Shown here: piece by piece, positions 1 through 6,964 of the stretch
Layout: the number at the start of each line of letters is the position of its first letter
How positions within the stretch are numbered: the first letter of the stretch is position 1
NCBI GenBank assembly: GCA_038214535.1
Contig: JBBQRS010000128.1
Location: 1 to 12,535, forward strand
Length of the DNA stretch: 12,535 nucleotides
Reading direction: 5' to 3'
Origin: JBBQRS01 sp038214535
GTDB taxonomy: Bacteria > Chloroflexota > Anaerolineae > CG2-30-64-16
Translations under genes and position numbers: made by a program
Notes under the pieces: model-generated
The model's input: only the letters and a program-made list of their open reading frames with translations
Database searches by the model: none
Told to the model about the DNA's origin: nothing

Positions 1-88
1 TTTTTTAAATTTTTTACCTCTATCCTCCCTGGGGGGTGTGCCCACCCTATTATGCCCAGCGCGGTTGATTGTTTGCGATTCTTGGTCT

Positions 89-126
89 CCCCACTCCGCG
101 GGGTAGTGGGGGAGCGGGGTAGTGGG
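89..126. repeat. G/C-skewed short repeat and hairpin upstream of first gene
   Basis: GCGGGGTAGTGGG occurs twice (98-110 and 114-126) with a 16-base period. The first copy can also pair with CCCCACT at 89-95 to form a 7-bp stem. The segment lies about 45 bases upstream of the first gene and encodes nothing evident. It looks like a small intergenic repeat rather than an operator. I found no convincing promoter between here and the gene, so the operon may be transcribed from beyond the left edge. The first bases of the window (1-15) are two T-runs around AAA with no clear hairpin beside them. Confidence 0.4.
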
Positions 127-170
127 ATAACGGGCAACAGCAGTTATGATGATGAAGGAGGAACCAAAAG

Positions 171-1205
171 ATGGCGCGACTGTACGGGCGTGAGTGGTCA
201 CGCGAGGCGTTGTTGGCGCGGGTGGGCGACCTCTCGCAGGTCGCCGGGGTGCGCATGGTGGAATGGGCCGACGGCAATGCGCGCGGGTCGCGCGCCGCCG
301 ATGTGCGCACGGGGAGCGGGTTAGCGTACACCGTGCTGCTCGACCGGGGCATGGACATCGGCCCGGCGGCTTACGGCGCGACGCCGCTGGCTTTCATCTC
401 GCCGACCGGTTTCCCGCATCCCGCCTATTTCGAGCCGGAGGGGCTTGGCTGGCTGCGCACCTTCGGCGGCGGGCTGCTGGTCGGCTGTGGCTTGACCAAT
501 GTGGGTGGACCGTGTGAAGATGACGGCGAGTCGCTCGGTCAGCATGGTCGGTTATCGCTGTTGCCGGCGCAGCGCGTGGCGACCGGCGAGGAGTGGGACG
601 GCGACGCCTGCCGGTTCTGGGTGCGCGGCGAGATGCGGCAGGCGCAGTTCTTCGGCGAGAACCTTCGCCTCACGCGCACTATCTCATCCTGGCTGGGCGA
701 AAGCCGGATCACGATCCATGACACGGTGGAGAATCTTGCCGCGACGCCGTCGCCCCTGATGATCCTCTACCACATCAACCCCGGCTTTCCGCTGATGGAC
801 GAGGGCTGCCGGCTCGAAGCCGTGGCGCACCCGGTCCAACCGCGCGACGCCATCGCCGCACCGGGCATAGACGAATGGATGTACACGTCGGCCCCGAAGG
901 CGGGCTACCGCGAGCAGGTCTTTTACCATGACCTGCCCGCCGATCCAGATGGGTTCGCGGAAATTGCGCTGGTCAACCCGCGGCTGGGGCTGCGCCTGGC
1001 GGTGCGTGTTCGCAAGGACACCCTGCCCAATCTGGTGCAGTGGAAGCAGATGGGGCAGGGCGCATATGTGATTGGGCTGGAGCCGGCGAACTGTCTCGTA
1101 GATGGCCGGGCCGCTGAGCGCGCGCGCGGAACCCTGCAATTCCTGCAACCGGGCGAACGGCGCGATTTCAAGGTGGAAATTACGATCCAGGAGGAGGCCG
1201 GGTGA
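171..1205 (+). CDS. DUF4432 family protein, aldose 1-epimerase-like
   Basis: This 344-residue protein is recognised as a DUF4432 member of the galactose-mutarotase-like beta-sandwich superfamily. Characteristic stretches are DRGMDI (58-63), GGLLVGCGLTNVG (100-112), HGRLS (125-129), LYHINPGFPLM (199-209) and LPNLVQWKQMGQGAY followed by GLEPANC (285-308). By analogy with mutarotases, His125, His201 and Glu304 are candidate sugar-binding or catalytic residues; that assignment is inference. There is no signal peptide, so it is probably cytoplasmic. The start is supported by AAGGAGG at 155-161, nine bases before the ATG. The stop overlaps the next gene's ATG by one base and the next gene's ribosome site lies inside this gene, so translation is probably coupled. 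It probably interconverts anomers or epimers of a sugar or modified sugar; the substrate is unknown. The family is clear, the exact function is not. Confidence 0.85.
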   Translation: MARLYGREWSREALLARVGDLSQVAGVRMVEWADGNARGSRAADVRTGSGLAYTVLLDRGMDIGPAAYGATPLAFISPTGFPHPAYFEPEGLGWLRTFGGGLLVGCGLTNVGGPCEDDGESLGQHGRLSLLPAQRVATGEEWDGDACRFWVRGEMRQAQFFGENLRLTRTISSWLGESRITIHDTVENLAATPSPLMILYHINPGFPLMDEGCRLEAVAHPVQPRDAIAAPGIDEWMYTSAPKAGYREQVFYHDLPADPDGFAEIALVNPRLGLRLAVRVRKDTLPNLVQWKQMGQGAYVIGLEPANCLVDGRAAERARGTLQFLQPGERRDFKVEITIQEEAG

Positions 1206-1942
1206 TGACAAAAGTGCTGACGCCAGAGCAGATCGAGGCGCTGCGCCTCATAGACACTCCCACTGTGTGCAATGCGATCGAGCGTTTCAACGTGCGCGGG
1301 CGCGTCGAGGGCTTCATGGGCATGGACATCCGCTGCCTGACTCCCGAACTTGGCACGATGGTCGGTTATGCCGTGACCGTGACCGTGGACTCCACCACAC
1401 CGGATGTGCCCGCGCCACCCGGAAGCTGGCGCGCCTGGATGGAGGCGATGGACGTCGCGCCGAAACCCGTGGTCCTTGTCTTCAAAGACGTCGGCTCGAA
1501 CATCGAGAAGTCGGCGCACATCGGTGAGGTGATGGGCACGATTGCCACGCGACTCGGTGCGATCGGCATCGTCTGTGACGGTGGCATCCGCGACATCGTC
1601 GAACTCAAGGCGCTGAATTTTCATGCCTTTGCGCGCGGGCTTGCGCCCGCCCACGGCAACCCGCGGCTGATCGAGGTCAACTTGCCGGTGGTGATTGACG
1701 GCGTACCCGTCCAGCCCGGCGACCTGATTCACGGTGACGCGAACGGCGTGACCACCATCCCGCTCGCGGTCGGCGACCAGATCGCCGACGCCGCAGTCCA
1801 GGTGCGGGTCGCCGAAGCGGACGTAATGGCCTACATCAGGAGCGCCGATTTTACGGTCGAAGGCTTCATGCAGCGACGCAGCCCCGGCCCGAAGCATTGC
1901 GGCGCACATGAGACGCATGGGCATCGGAGCGGGCGAGGTTAA
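1205..1942 (+). CDS. RraA-like protein (HMG/CHA aldolase-type lyase family)
   Basis: This 245-residue protein has the RraA-like fold signatures: DTPTVCNAI near the N-terminus (17-25), a GE pair (107-108) followed by CDGGIRD (124-130), which carries the Arg129-Asp130 pair that binds substrate and divalent metal in the aldolases, and PGDLIHGDANGV (171-182). RraA relatives include metal-dependent HMG/CHA aldolases, oxaloacetate decarboxylases and the RNase E inhibitor RraA. They are often mislabelled demethylmenaquinone methyltransferase. Next to an epimerase-like gene, a sugar-acid or keto-acid lyase role is more likely than RNase E control (inference). The start chosen is ATG at 1205, seven bases after AGGAGG (1192-1197); a GTG at 1202 is possible but too close to that site. 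The last 25 residues are rich in Gly, His and Arg and overlap the next small ORF, so the C-terminus is probably a lineage-specific extension. Confidence 0.85.
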   Translation: MTKVLTPEQIEALRLIDTPTVCNAIERFNVRGRVEGFMGMDIRCLTPELGTMVGYAVTVTVDSTTPDVPAPPGSWRAWMEAMDVAPKPVVLVFKDVGSNIEKSAHIGEVMGTIATRLGAIGIVCDGGIRDIVELKALNFHAFARGLAPAHGNPRLIEVNLPVVIDGVPVQPGDLIHGDANGVTTIPLAVGDQIADAAVQVRVAEADVMAYIRSADFTVEGFMQRRSPGPKHCGAHETHGHRSGRG

Positions 1943-2108
1943 ACTGGAAGCCGAGCTGAACGACGGGCCGACGCCGGTCAGCCGCGGCGCGGAGCCGCGC
2001 GCCTACAGCCCGGTCAACGTGTGGGGCTGCATCGACGACGACGCGACGCTCTGCCTCGCGGTGAACCAGGGCGTGCGTGTCTACCTGTCGCGCGCGGAGA
2101 CGGAGTGA
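1908..2108 (+). CDS. Small conserved-looking hypothetical protein (66 aa)
   Basis: I do not recognise this short ORF. Two lines of evidence favour a real gene. Its codons carry strong G/C at third positions throughout, like the neighbouring genes. Its stop lies only two bases before the ATG of the ADP-ribosylglycohydrolase, and the GGAG serving that gene (2102-2105) sits in its last codons. The protein is acidic with beta-prone stretches (PVNVWGCIDDD, LCLAVNQGVRVYLS), has two Cys, and has no signal peptide or membrane segment. The start is uncertain: ATG at 1908 or ATG at 1917, neither with a clear ribosome site, and the ORF overlaps the end of the RraA gene by 35 bases. It could instead be the remnant of a larger gene whose front part was lost. 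Confidence 0.5.
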   Translation: MRRMGIGAGEVKLEAELNDGPTPVSRGAEPRAYSPVNVWGCIDDDATLCLAVNQGVRVYLSRAETE

Positions 2109-2110
2109 GC

Positions 2111-3037
2111 ATGGACGCCGATATCCTCGATCGGGCGCGGGCCTGCGCGTTGGGCGCGGCGATTGGCGATGCCTTTGGTATGCCGCTGGAGTTCATGCCG
2201 CCCCAGCCGCCGGATCGTCTGCTACGCGAGATGCGTCGGGGCCGGCTGCCCGCGGGCACATTCACCGACGACACGGAAATGGCGCTGGCGCTTGCTGATA
2301 GCCTGCTGGCAACCGGGGAGGCCGGGCTGGACCCCGACGACCTTGCCACGCGGTTTGTCGCCTGGCTGGCGGCCGGGCCGGATGACGTAGGCCGCCACAC
2401 GCGCCTGGTCGTCGGGCGGATGGCCGCGGGCCAGGGATGGGAGCAGGCCGCCAACGCCGTGCAGACCGCCTATCCCAATTCGGCGGGCAATGGCTCGTTG
2501 ATGCGCTGTTGGCCGGTCGCGCTGGCCCGCTGGGACGATCTCGACACGCTGATCGCCGAGAGCGAGTGGCAGAGCCGCGTGACGCACGCCCACGCTGATT
2601 GCGGCGCAGCCTGCGCGCTGGTCAACGCCATCATCTTCCACCTCATGCGCAACGTGATGCCCGATGAGGCGGTCGGCGAAGCCCTCTCGGACGCGTCCAC
2701 GCCGCGAGAGCTATGGGATCTCGTGGAAGCCGCGCCGGGCCGCCACCGCGACGAGCTGATGAACACTGGCTGGGTGCGCCACACACTGGAAAGCGCAATC
2801 TGGGGCCTGTTGACGACCGACTCGTTCGAGGATGCCATCGTTAAGGTAGCGAACTTGGGCGGGGATGCGGACACGGCGGCCAGCGTGGTCGGCGCGCTCG
2901 CGGGCGCGGCCTACAGGCTGGACGCGATCCCCGTGCGCTGGCGCGAGCCGCTGCGCGGCGAATGGCCGATGGGCAGCGGCGTGCAATGGAACGCCGCGCG
3001 CTTCATCGTGTTAGCGGATGATCTGGTGGGCGCTTGA
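2111..3037 (+). CDS. ADP-ribosylglycohydrolase family protein
   Basis: This 308-residue protein is close to the usual family length of about 300. The di-metal centre motifs are intact: GAAIGDAFGMPLEF (15-28), FTDDTEMALALA (51-62) with Thr52-Asp53-Asp54, GNGSLMR (126-132), THAHADCG (158-165) and NLGGDADTAASVVGA (248-262) with Asp252, Asp254 and Thr255. Family members hydrolyse ADP-ribosyl-protein bonds or related N-/O-glycosidic ADP-ribose linkages using Mg2+ or Mn2+; others act on unrelated ribosides. The actual substrate here cannot be read from the sequence. There is no export signal, so it is cytoplasmic. ATG at 2111 is preferred over an upstream in-frame start at 2021 because the conserved domain begins directly after it and GGAG lies five bases upstream. 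Its stop overlaps the TTG start of the following lipoprotein, implying coupled translation. Confidence 0.9.
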   Translation: MDADILDRARACALGAAIGDAFGMPLEFMPPQPPDRLLREMRRGRLPAGTFTDDTEMALALADSLLATGEAGLDPDDLATRFVAWLAAGPDDVGRHTRLVVGRMAAGQGWEQAANAVQTAYPNSAGNGSLMRCWPVALARWDDLDTLIAESEWQSRVTHAHADCGAACALVNAIIFHLMRNVMPDEAVGEALSDASTPRELWDLVEAAPGRHRDELMNTGWVRHTLESAIWGLLTTDSFEDAIVKVANLGGDADTAASVVGALAGAAYRLDAIPVRWREPLRGEWPMGSGVQWNAARFIVLADDLVGA

Positions 3038-4179
3038 GGGGGTGTCGTCATGCGCGGAGGAGGGCGGTCTGGTCGGCCCTCTGCGTGGGGGTGATCGCCC
3101 TGGCCCTCGCCGCCTGCACGGTGGCCGCGCCCGGTGTCGCGCCAACGATCACACCGTCGCCTGCCCCGCCCACGATGGTCGCTGCGCTCCAACCTGCGGC
3201 TTCACCCACGCTTGCGCCGACTGCGACGAGGGAACCTACGGCGACGGTCACGCACGCGCCGTCAATGACTCCTACCGCGACGCCGCCCAGCGCAACGGCA
3301 ACGCCATCGGCGACCGCGTCACCGGCGGCAACCGCATCACCGCCCGCAACGCCCACGGCGACCCATCTCCCGCCTGTCGTCTTCCCGCCGATTTCCGACA
3401 ACGTCCGCATCGCGGTGATCGGCGACTTCGGCCTGATGAACCCGCGCGAGGCCGACGTTGCGGCCCTGGTGAAGGGCTGGACGCCGGATGCGATCCTCAC
3501 GGTTGGCGACAACAACTACCCGTTTGGCTCGGTCGAGACCATTGATCTCAACATCGGGCAGTACTATGCGGGGTTCATCCATCCGTATGCGGGCGCGTTC
3601 GGGCCGGGCGCGGCCGAAAACCGCTTTTTCCCCGCGCTGGGTAATCATGACTGGATGACGGAGTCGGCCCGACCTCATCTGGACTACTTCACGCTGCCGG
3701 GGAACGAACGCTATTACGACGTGCGGCTGGGGCCGACGCACTGGTTCGTGCTCGATAGCCAGCCGGATGAGCCCGACGGCATCACCGCCGATTCGGTGCA
3801 GGCGACCTGGCTGCGCGAGGCGCTGGCCGCCTCCGATGCGCCCTGGAAGCTGGTGATCCTGCACCATCCGCCGTACTCATCGGGGCCGCACAGTCCTCCG
3901 ACCGATCTGCGCTGGCCCTTTGCGGCGTGGGGCGCGACGGCTGTGCTGTCGGGCCACGACCACATCTACGAGCGCATCCTGCGCGACGATATCGTCTACT
4001 TCGTGGATGGGCTGGGCGGCACGGTGACGTATGATATCGGTAATCCGGTCGAGGGCAGCCAGGTGCGTTTCAACGAGGACTTCGGCGCGATGCTGATCGA
4101 GGCAACGCCCGCCCAAATCACGTTCCAATTCGTGACGCGTACTGGCGTTCAGGTGGACACGTATACTGTTACCCGTTGA
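3034..4179 (+). CDS. Lipoprotein metallophosphoesterase, purple acid phosphatase-like
   Basis: This 381-residue protein has an Arg-rich n-region, a hydrophobic core and an LAAC lipobox, with Cys28 as the probable lipidated residue. Residues 35-112 form a Thr/Pro/Ala/Ser-rich linker. The calcineurin-like phosphoesterase domain (about 124-340) has every expected metal motif: VIGDFG (Asp131), VGDNNY (Asp159, Tyr162), GNHD (204-206), LHHPPYSS (276-283) and SGHDHIYER (306-314, His308 and His310). The GDNNY tyrosine and overall pattern match purple acid phosphatases. It probably hydrolyses phosphate esters outside the cell while membrane-anchored. TTG at 3034 is chosen because an in-frame stop lies at 3019-3021 and the next usable codon (GTG at 3085) would delete the charged n-region. 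The TTG overlaps the previous gene's TGA. Substrate is unknown; phosphate scavenging is inference. Confidence 0.87.
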   Translation: MRGCRHARRRAVWSALCVGVIALALAACTVAAPGVAPTITPSPAPPTMVAALQPAASPTLAPTATREPTATVTHAPSMTPTATPPSATATPSATASPAATASPPATPTATHLPPVVFPPISDNVRIAVIGDFGLMNPREADVAALVKGWTPDAILTVGDNNYPFGSVETIDLNIGQYYAGFIHPYAGAFGPGAAENRFFPALGNHDWMTESARPHLDYFTLPGNERYYDVRLGPTHWFVLDSQPDEPDGITADSVQATWLREALAASDAPWKLVILHHPPYSSGPHSPPTDLRWPFAAWGATAVLSGHDHIYERILRDDIVYFVDGLGGTVTYDIGNPVEGSQVRFNEDFGAMLIEATPAQITFQFVTRTGVQVDTYTVTR

Positions 4180-4188
4180 GCGTTCTAT

Positions 4189-4254
4189 CTGCGCCTCTGT
4201 GTCAACCCGCGCGCAAATAATTGACGCAGAGACGCAAAAGCGCAGAGGTTTTTT
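4189..4254 (+). terminator. Imperfect hairpin plus T-run after the left operon
   Basis: The segment from CTGCGCCTCTGTGTCAA (4189-4205) is largely complementary to that from 4221 (TTGACGCAGAGACGCA), giving an imperfect stem. An alternative stem pairs CCTCTG (4194-4199) with CAGAGG (4243-4248), directly followed by TTTTTT (4249-4254). The latter arrangement is a plausible rho-independent terminator for the + strand operon ending at 4179. It also lies beyond the stop of the converging GH116 gene (4263). The repeated GACGCAGAG / GCGCAGAG words resemble intergenic repeat motifs I recall from Chloroflexota and cyanobacteria, so it may be a dispersed element doing terminator duty. Confidence 0.55.
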
Positions 4255-4262
4255 GATAGACC

Positions 4263-6815
4263 CTAAACGGTGATTTCGTAGCTTCCCGCTTCTGTGTGAC
4301 GGATGGCGTCGTTGGCGACCGGTTTACCGCCGATCACCGCGCGCTCAACCGCCAGCGTTCCCGCCAACACATCCACGCTCACAACGGTTTTGTCCCCGTC
4401 GCGCCGTTGTCGGATCACCCCCCAGCCGCTATCGGTGGAGAAGAAGCACTGAAAATTATCGGCTGAGATCACGGGGTTAAAATACAGCGTGCGTTCGGGC
4501 GCGGCGTAGCGGAAATTGGAGAGGGCCAGCAGCAGGCCGTAGTTCGCCAGCGCGCGCACGTAGTGGCTGCCGCATTCGAACTCGTTGAACGGGTTGCGCC
4601 GTTCGCCGTCATGCCGGTCGCGCACGGCCTTGCACACGGCCAGCCCCTCACGCAGATACCCCTCGTAGATCAGGTGCGCCGCGACTTGATACTCGACGCC
4701 GGTGAAGCATTCGAAGGCGTAGGTCACGCTGTTCTTCGGGCGGCCCCCGCGCGGCCAAGTGCAGATCAGCAGCGCCTTCTCGTCGTTGAGCGCAAAGACG
4801 CGGTGCGGGTTCTGGTGCTTGTAGAGGTCATCGCGGAAGTTGTGCCGGAACACGGCCGCGATGGCGCTGCGAACGTGCTCTTCGTCGTACAGATCGCCCA
4901 ATCCCAACAGGCGCGCGTGCCATTGCCCCAACAGTTGGTCGGCCATGCAGCCGGGGCCGAACTGATAGGGCGGCGGAACTTCGCCTTGCGGGAGTGGCTG
5001 ATAGTAGTATTCGCCGTTGTAAAGCTGCGCGTCGCTGCCCGCCCGGCCCGACTCGAAGACCGTTCGATAGGCGTCCGCCGACGCGTCATCCCCAAGATAG
5101 CGCGCCATTTCCTCGCCCGCGCGCAGGGCCGCCAGGTACATGCTGCCGCACATGGTATCCGGGCCGTGGAACTCGATGTCCAACGTGTTGTGATGTACCC
5201 CTTCGAGCAGCCCATCGCGGTCGGCATCCCACTCGCGCCAGGCGTATTCCAGCGCGGCCTTCGCGGAGGGCCACATCGCGCGCAGCCACTTCTCATCGCC
5301 CGCAAGCTGCCACTCGCGATAGGTGCGCAGCACGCAGGACATCTGCCCGTCTACGGCGGCGTGAAACAGGTGGTTGGCCTCCGTGCCCGGCGGCAAGGGC
5401 ATTCGAAATTGCATGTGCCCGTCGTCGGCGCGCAGGTCCACGTTGAACTCCATCGCTCGGATATCGCGCTCCAGCTTCGGGAAGAGGTGCGCCAGCGTCT
5501 GCGCGTAGGCCCAGACGTGGGTGCAGGTCCCCTCGCAGCAGCCCACGTCGGACATACAGCCTTCCCAGCCCCAGATCGTCCCATCGGGCAGGCGCGTGAC
5601 GGTGGGCGTGCGCAACGTCGCCATCTGGCTGGAGATCGCGTCGAGGACGTGGACGGGTAGCGTCGAGGAGAAGAACGCATCGGCGAACTTCCGGCTTTCC
5701 CCGCGCAGCCGATCAAGGTTCTGAATCACGTAGCGCCCGACGGCGTGGGCGTCCTCCCAGCGCAGACCTTGATAGGTGGGCCAGCCGAGCGAGGTGTTCG
5801 CTTCGTGTTGTGAGCCGGTGCCCGCGTTGAGGCCCCAGTATTTCACGGCGTTCGGGGTGAGCCATGCCAGCACGAACGTGCGGACGACGCTTTCACCGGG
5901 TTCTAGATGCGCTTTGATGCCCAGTTGCGCGATGTCGCCTGCGTCGGGGCCGCTCAGGGTCGGTTCGCACGGGCCGCTGAATTCGCCGGTCGCGCCGAAC
6001 TCGTCAAGCAGGCTCTCCGACGCGGCGAACCACGCCGTCTCCGCGAAACGCAACTGCCAGGTGACGTCGGCGTCCGGCGTGAGCAGCGCGAGGCTGCCGT
6101 AGTTGGGGGAGGCGGGTGTGTGTTTTTGAGTTGACATAACGATACCGCGCAACCCGTCTTCCTCGACCCACGCGTTCAAGGCCTCGCCGGTCTCCGGGTA
6201 GCCGACGATATTCTGCAACCCCAGCGCGACGGTCGCGTCCACGGCGACGTCACTGACGTTGGTCAGCGTCACGTCAAAGACCGCGATGGGCAACGAGGAA
6301 TCGGCGTCGTTCAGCGGGATGAACGGGCTCCACGCGGAGGTCGAGACGCGCACCGGCACGTCCGGGTCAGCGAGGTCAACCCGGCTGAAGGGGAACTCAC
6401 CGGTGAAGGCGCACTCGGCCATGCGGAGAAAGCCCGCACCCTGTTCCACCGGGGGCCCGAACCCGAACCCGGCATACGTCTTATGGCGCGGCAGCGGCCC
6501 CTGATAGTGGGGCGGCAATCGGCCTTCGAGTACCCGGAAGATCGACTCGCCGCCCTGGGGCCGCGCGTAGAGCTTGAAGAAGGTAAACGCGGGCCGATAG
6601 CCCTTGTTGGGCCGGTTGAAGATCTCCCAATCGGTCAGCTCGCCGCGCCCGCCAAACGAGACGCACCCTGCGCCGATGCCGCCGAGGGGAAACGCGATCT
6701 GATCGAGATACGGGCCGGTGTAGGTGGGCTGCGCACCCTGGGCGAACAGCTCGGCGTCGGTGAAGGGAATAGGGCGGCCGGCAGATCGGGGTTGGATCGG
6801 GGCGTTATCGGTCAT
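4263..6815 (-). CDS. GH116 beta-glucosidase / glucosylceramidase-like enzyme
   Basis: This 850-residue protein has the two-domain layout of glycoside hydrolase family 116 (GBA2-like). An N-terminal beta-domain (about 38-330) opens with PLGGIGAGCVSFGGRGELTD, and an alpha-helical catalytic domain (about 385-765) follows. Aligned by eye with human GBA2 (nucleophile Glu527, acid/base Asp677), the candidates are Glu418 in WGWEG and Asp546 in HNTLDIEFHGP, followed by CGSMYLAALRAG. CTHVWAYAQTLAHLFPKLER (431-450) is also family-typical. There is no signal peptide or membrane helix, so it is probably cytoplasmic and acts on beta-glucosides (or xylosides) taken up by the cell. ATG at 6815 is preferred over the longer frame from 6923: AAGGAG lies nine bases before it, and the upstream frame would run through the -35 box. 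The true substrate is uncertain. Confidence 0.9.
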   Translation of the reverse strand: MTDNAPIQPRSAGRPIPFTDAELFAQGAQPTYTGPYLDQIAFPLGGIGAGCVSFGGRGELTDWEIFNRPNKGYRPAFTFFKLYARPQGGESIFRVLEGRLPPHYQGPLPRHKTYAGFGFGPPVEQGAGFLRMAECAFTGEFPFSRVDLADPDVPVRVSTSAWSPFIPLNDADSSLPIAVFDVTLTNVSDVAVDATVALGLQNIVGYPETGEALNAWVEEDGLRGIVMSTQKHTPASPNYGSLALLTPDADVTWQLRFAETAWFAASESLLDEFGATGEFSGPCEPTLSGPDAGDIAQLGIKAHLEPGESVVRTFVLAWLTPNAVKYWGLNAGTGSQHEANTSLGWPTYQGLRWEDAHAVGRYVIQNLDRLRGESRKFADAFFSSTLPVHVLDAISSQMATLRTPTVTRLPDGTIWGWEGCMSDVGCCEGTCTHVWAYAQTLAHLFPKLERDIRAMEFNVDLRADDGHMQFRMPLPPGTEANHLFHAAVDGQMSCVLRTYREWQLAGDEKWLRAMWPSAKAALEYAWREWDADRDGLLEGVHHNTLDIEFHGPDTMCGSMYLAALRAGEEMARYLGDDASADAYRTVFESGRAGSDAQLYNGEYYYQPLPQGEVPPPYQFGPGCMADQLLGQWHARLLGLGDLYDEEHVRSAIAAVFRHNFRDDLYKHQNPHRVFALNDEKALLICTWPRGGRPKNSVTYAFECFTGVEYQVAAHLIYEGYLREGLAVCKAVRDRHDGERRNPFNEFECGSHYVRALANYGLLLALSNFRYAAPERTLYFNPVISADNFQCFFSTDSGWGVIRQRRDGDKTVVSVDVLAGTLAVERAVIGGKPVANDAIRHTEAGSYEITV

Positions 6816-6874
6816 TTCACGTGACTCCTTTGGCGCGACGAATAATAGTGTAATTTTCGGACGGGCGAATCTTT

Positions 6875-6896
6875 CTGATGTGGTCTGCGTCATCAG
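6875..6896. promoter_or_regulatory. Inverted repeat CTGATG-N10-CATCAG, candidate operator
   Basis: Perfect 6-bp arms at 6875-6880 and 6891-6896 are separated by ten bases. On the - strand the dyad runs from the end of the -10 box of the GH116 promoter to about +14. A repressor bound here would block RNA polymerase. The regulator is not in the window. The short arms leave a modest chance of coincidence. Confidence 0.4.
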
Positions 6897-6923
6897 TATA
6901 AAGCGGCGCCGTTGCGCGGGCAA
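6895..6923 (-). promoter_or_regulatory. Sigma-70-type promoter of the GH116 gene
   Basis: Read on the - strand, TTGCCC (6923-6918) is followed by a 17-base spacer and TATACT (6900-6895). This gives four and five matches to the TTGACA and TATAAT consensus at ideal spacing. The start point would be near 6888, leaving a leader of roughly 73 bases before the ATG at 6815. The promoter position itself argues against the upstream in-frame start at 6923. Confidence 0.65.
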
Positions 6924-6935
6924 GTACTAAAACTG

Positions 6936-6944
6936 TGATAAAAT
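6936..6944 (+). promoter_or_regulatory. Possible extended -10 for the SH3 lipoprotein gene
   Basis: TGATAAAAT matches the extended -10 pattern TGn plus TAAAAT (five of six). No good -35 box stands 17 bases upstream, as expected for some extended -10 promoters. Start would be near 6951, giving a very short leader with the ribosome site GGGAGG at 6954-6959. It is nearly back to back with the GH116 promoter. Confidence 0.35.
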
Positions 6945-6964
6945 TGCCGTAGTGGGAGGCGATC

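Noticed and set aside
1..50. Terminator at the left edge (T-runs and GGGTG/CACCC stem)
   Set aside because: The stem is only five base pairs and the T-run precedes rather than follows it on the + strand, while on the - strand the following run is A, not T.
141..150. TATGAT (145-150) as a -10 box for the first gene
   Set aside because: No -35 stands at a proper distance and the start point would fall on the ribosome binding site.
923..1924. 333-codon open frame on the - strand across the DUF4432 and RraA genes
   Set aside because: It spans two well-supported genes on the opposite strand and gives an Arg/His/Asp-rich product typical of a GC-rich shadow frame.
3130..3370. Thr/Pro/Ala-rich region as a tandem repeat or minisatellite
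   Set aside because: It is an in-frame low-complexity linker of an exported lipoprotein with irregular units, not an ordered DNA repeat.
4563..5660. 365-codon open frame on the + strand opposite the GH116 gene
   Set aside because: It lies inside the conserved catalytic domain of GH116 on the other strand and its translation has no recognisable motifs.
6816..6923. 36-residue N-terminal extension of the GH116 protein from ATG at 6923
   Set aside because: It would place the start codon inside the -35 box of the predicted promoter. It is also unlike a signal peptide, and the AAGGAG site supports ATG at 6815.
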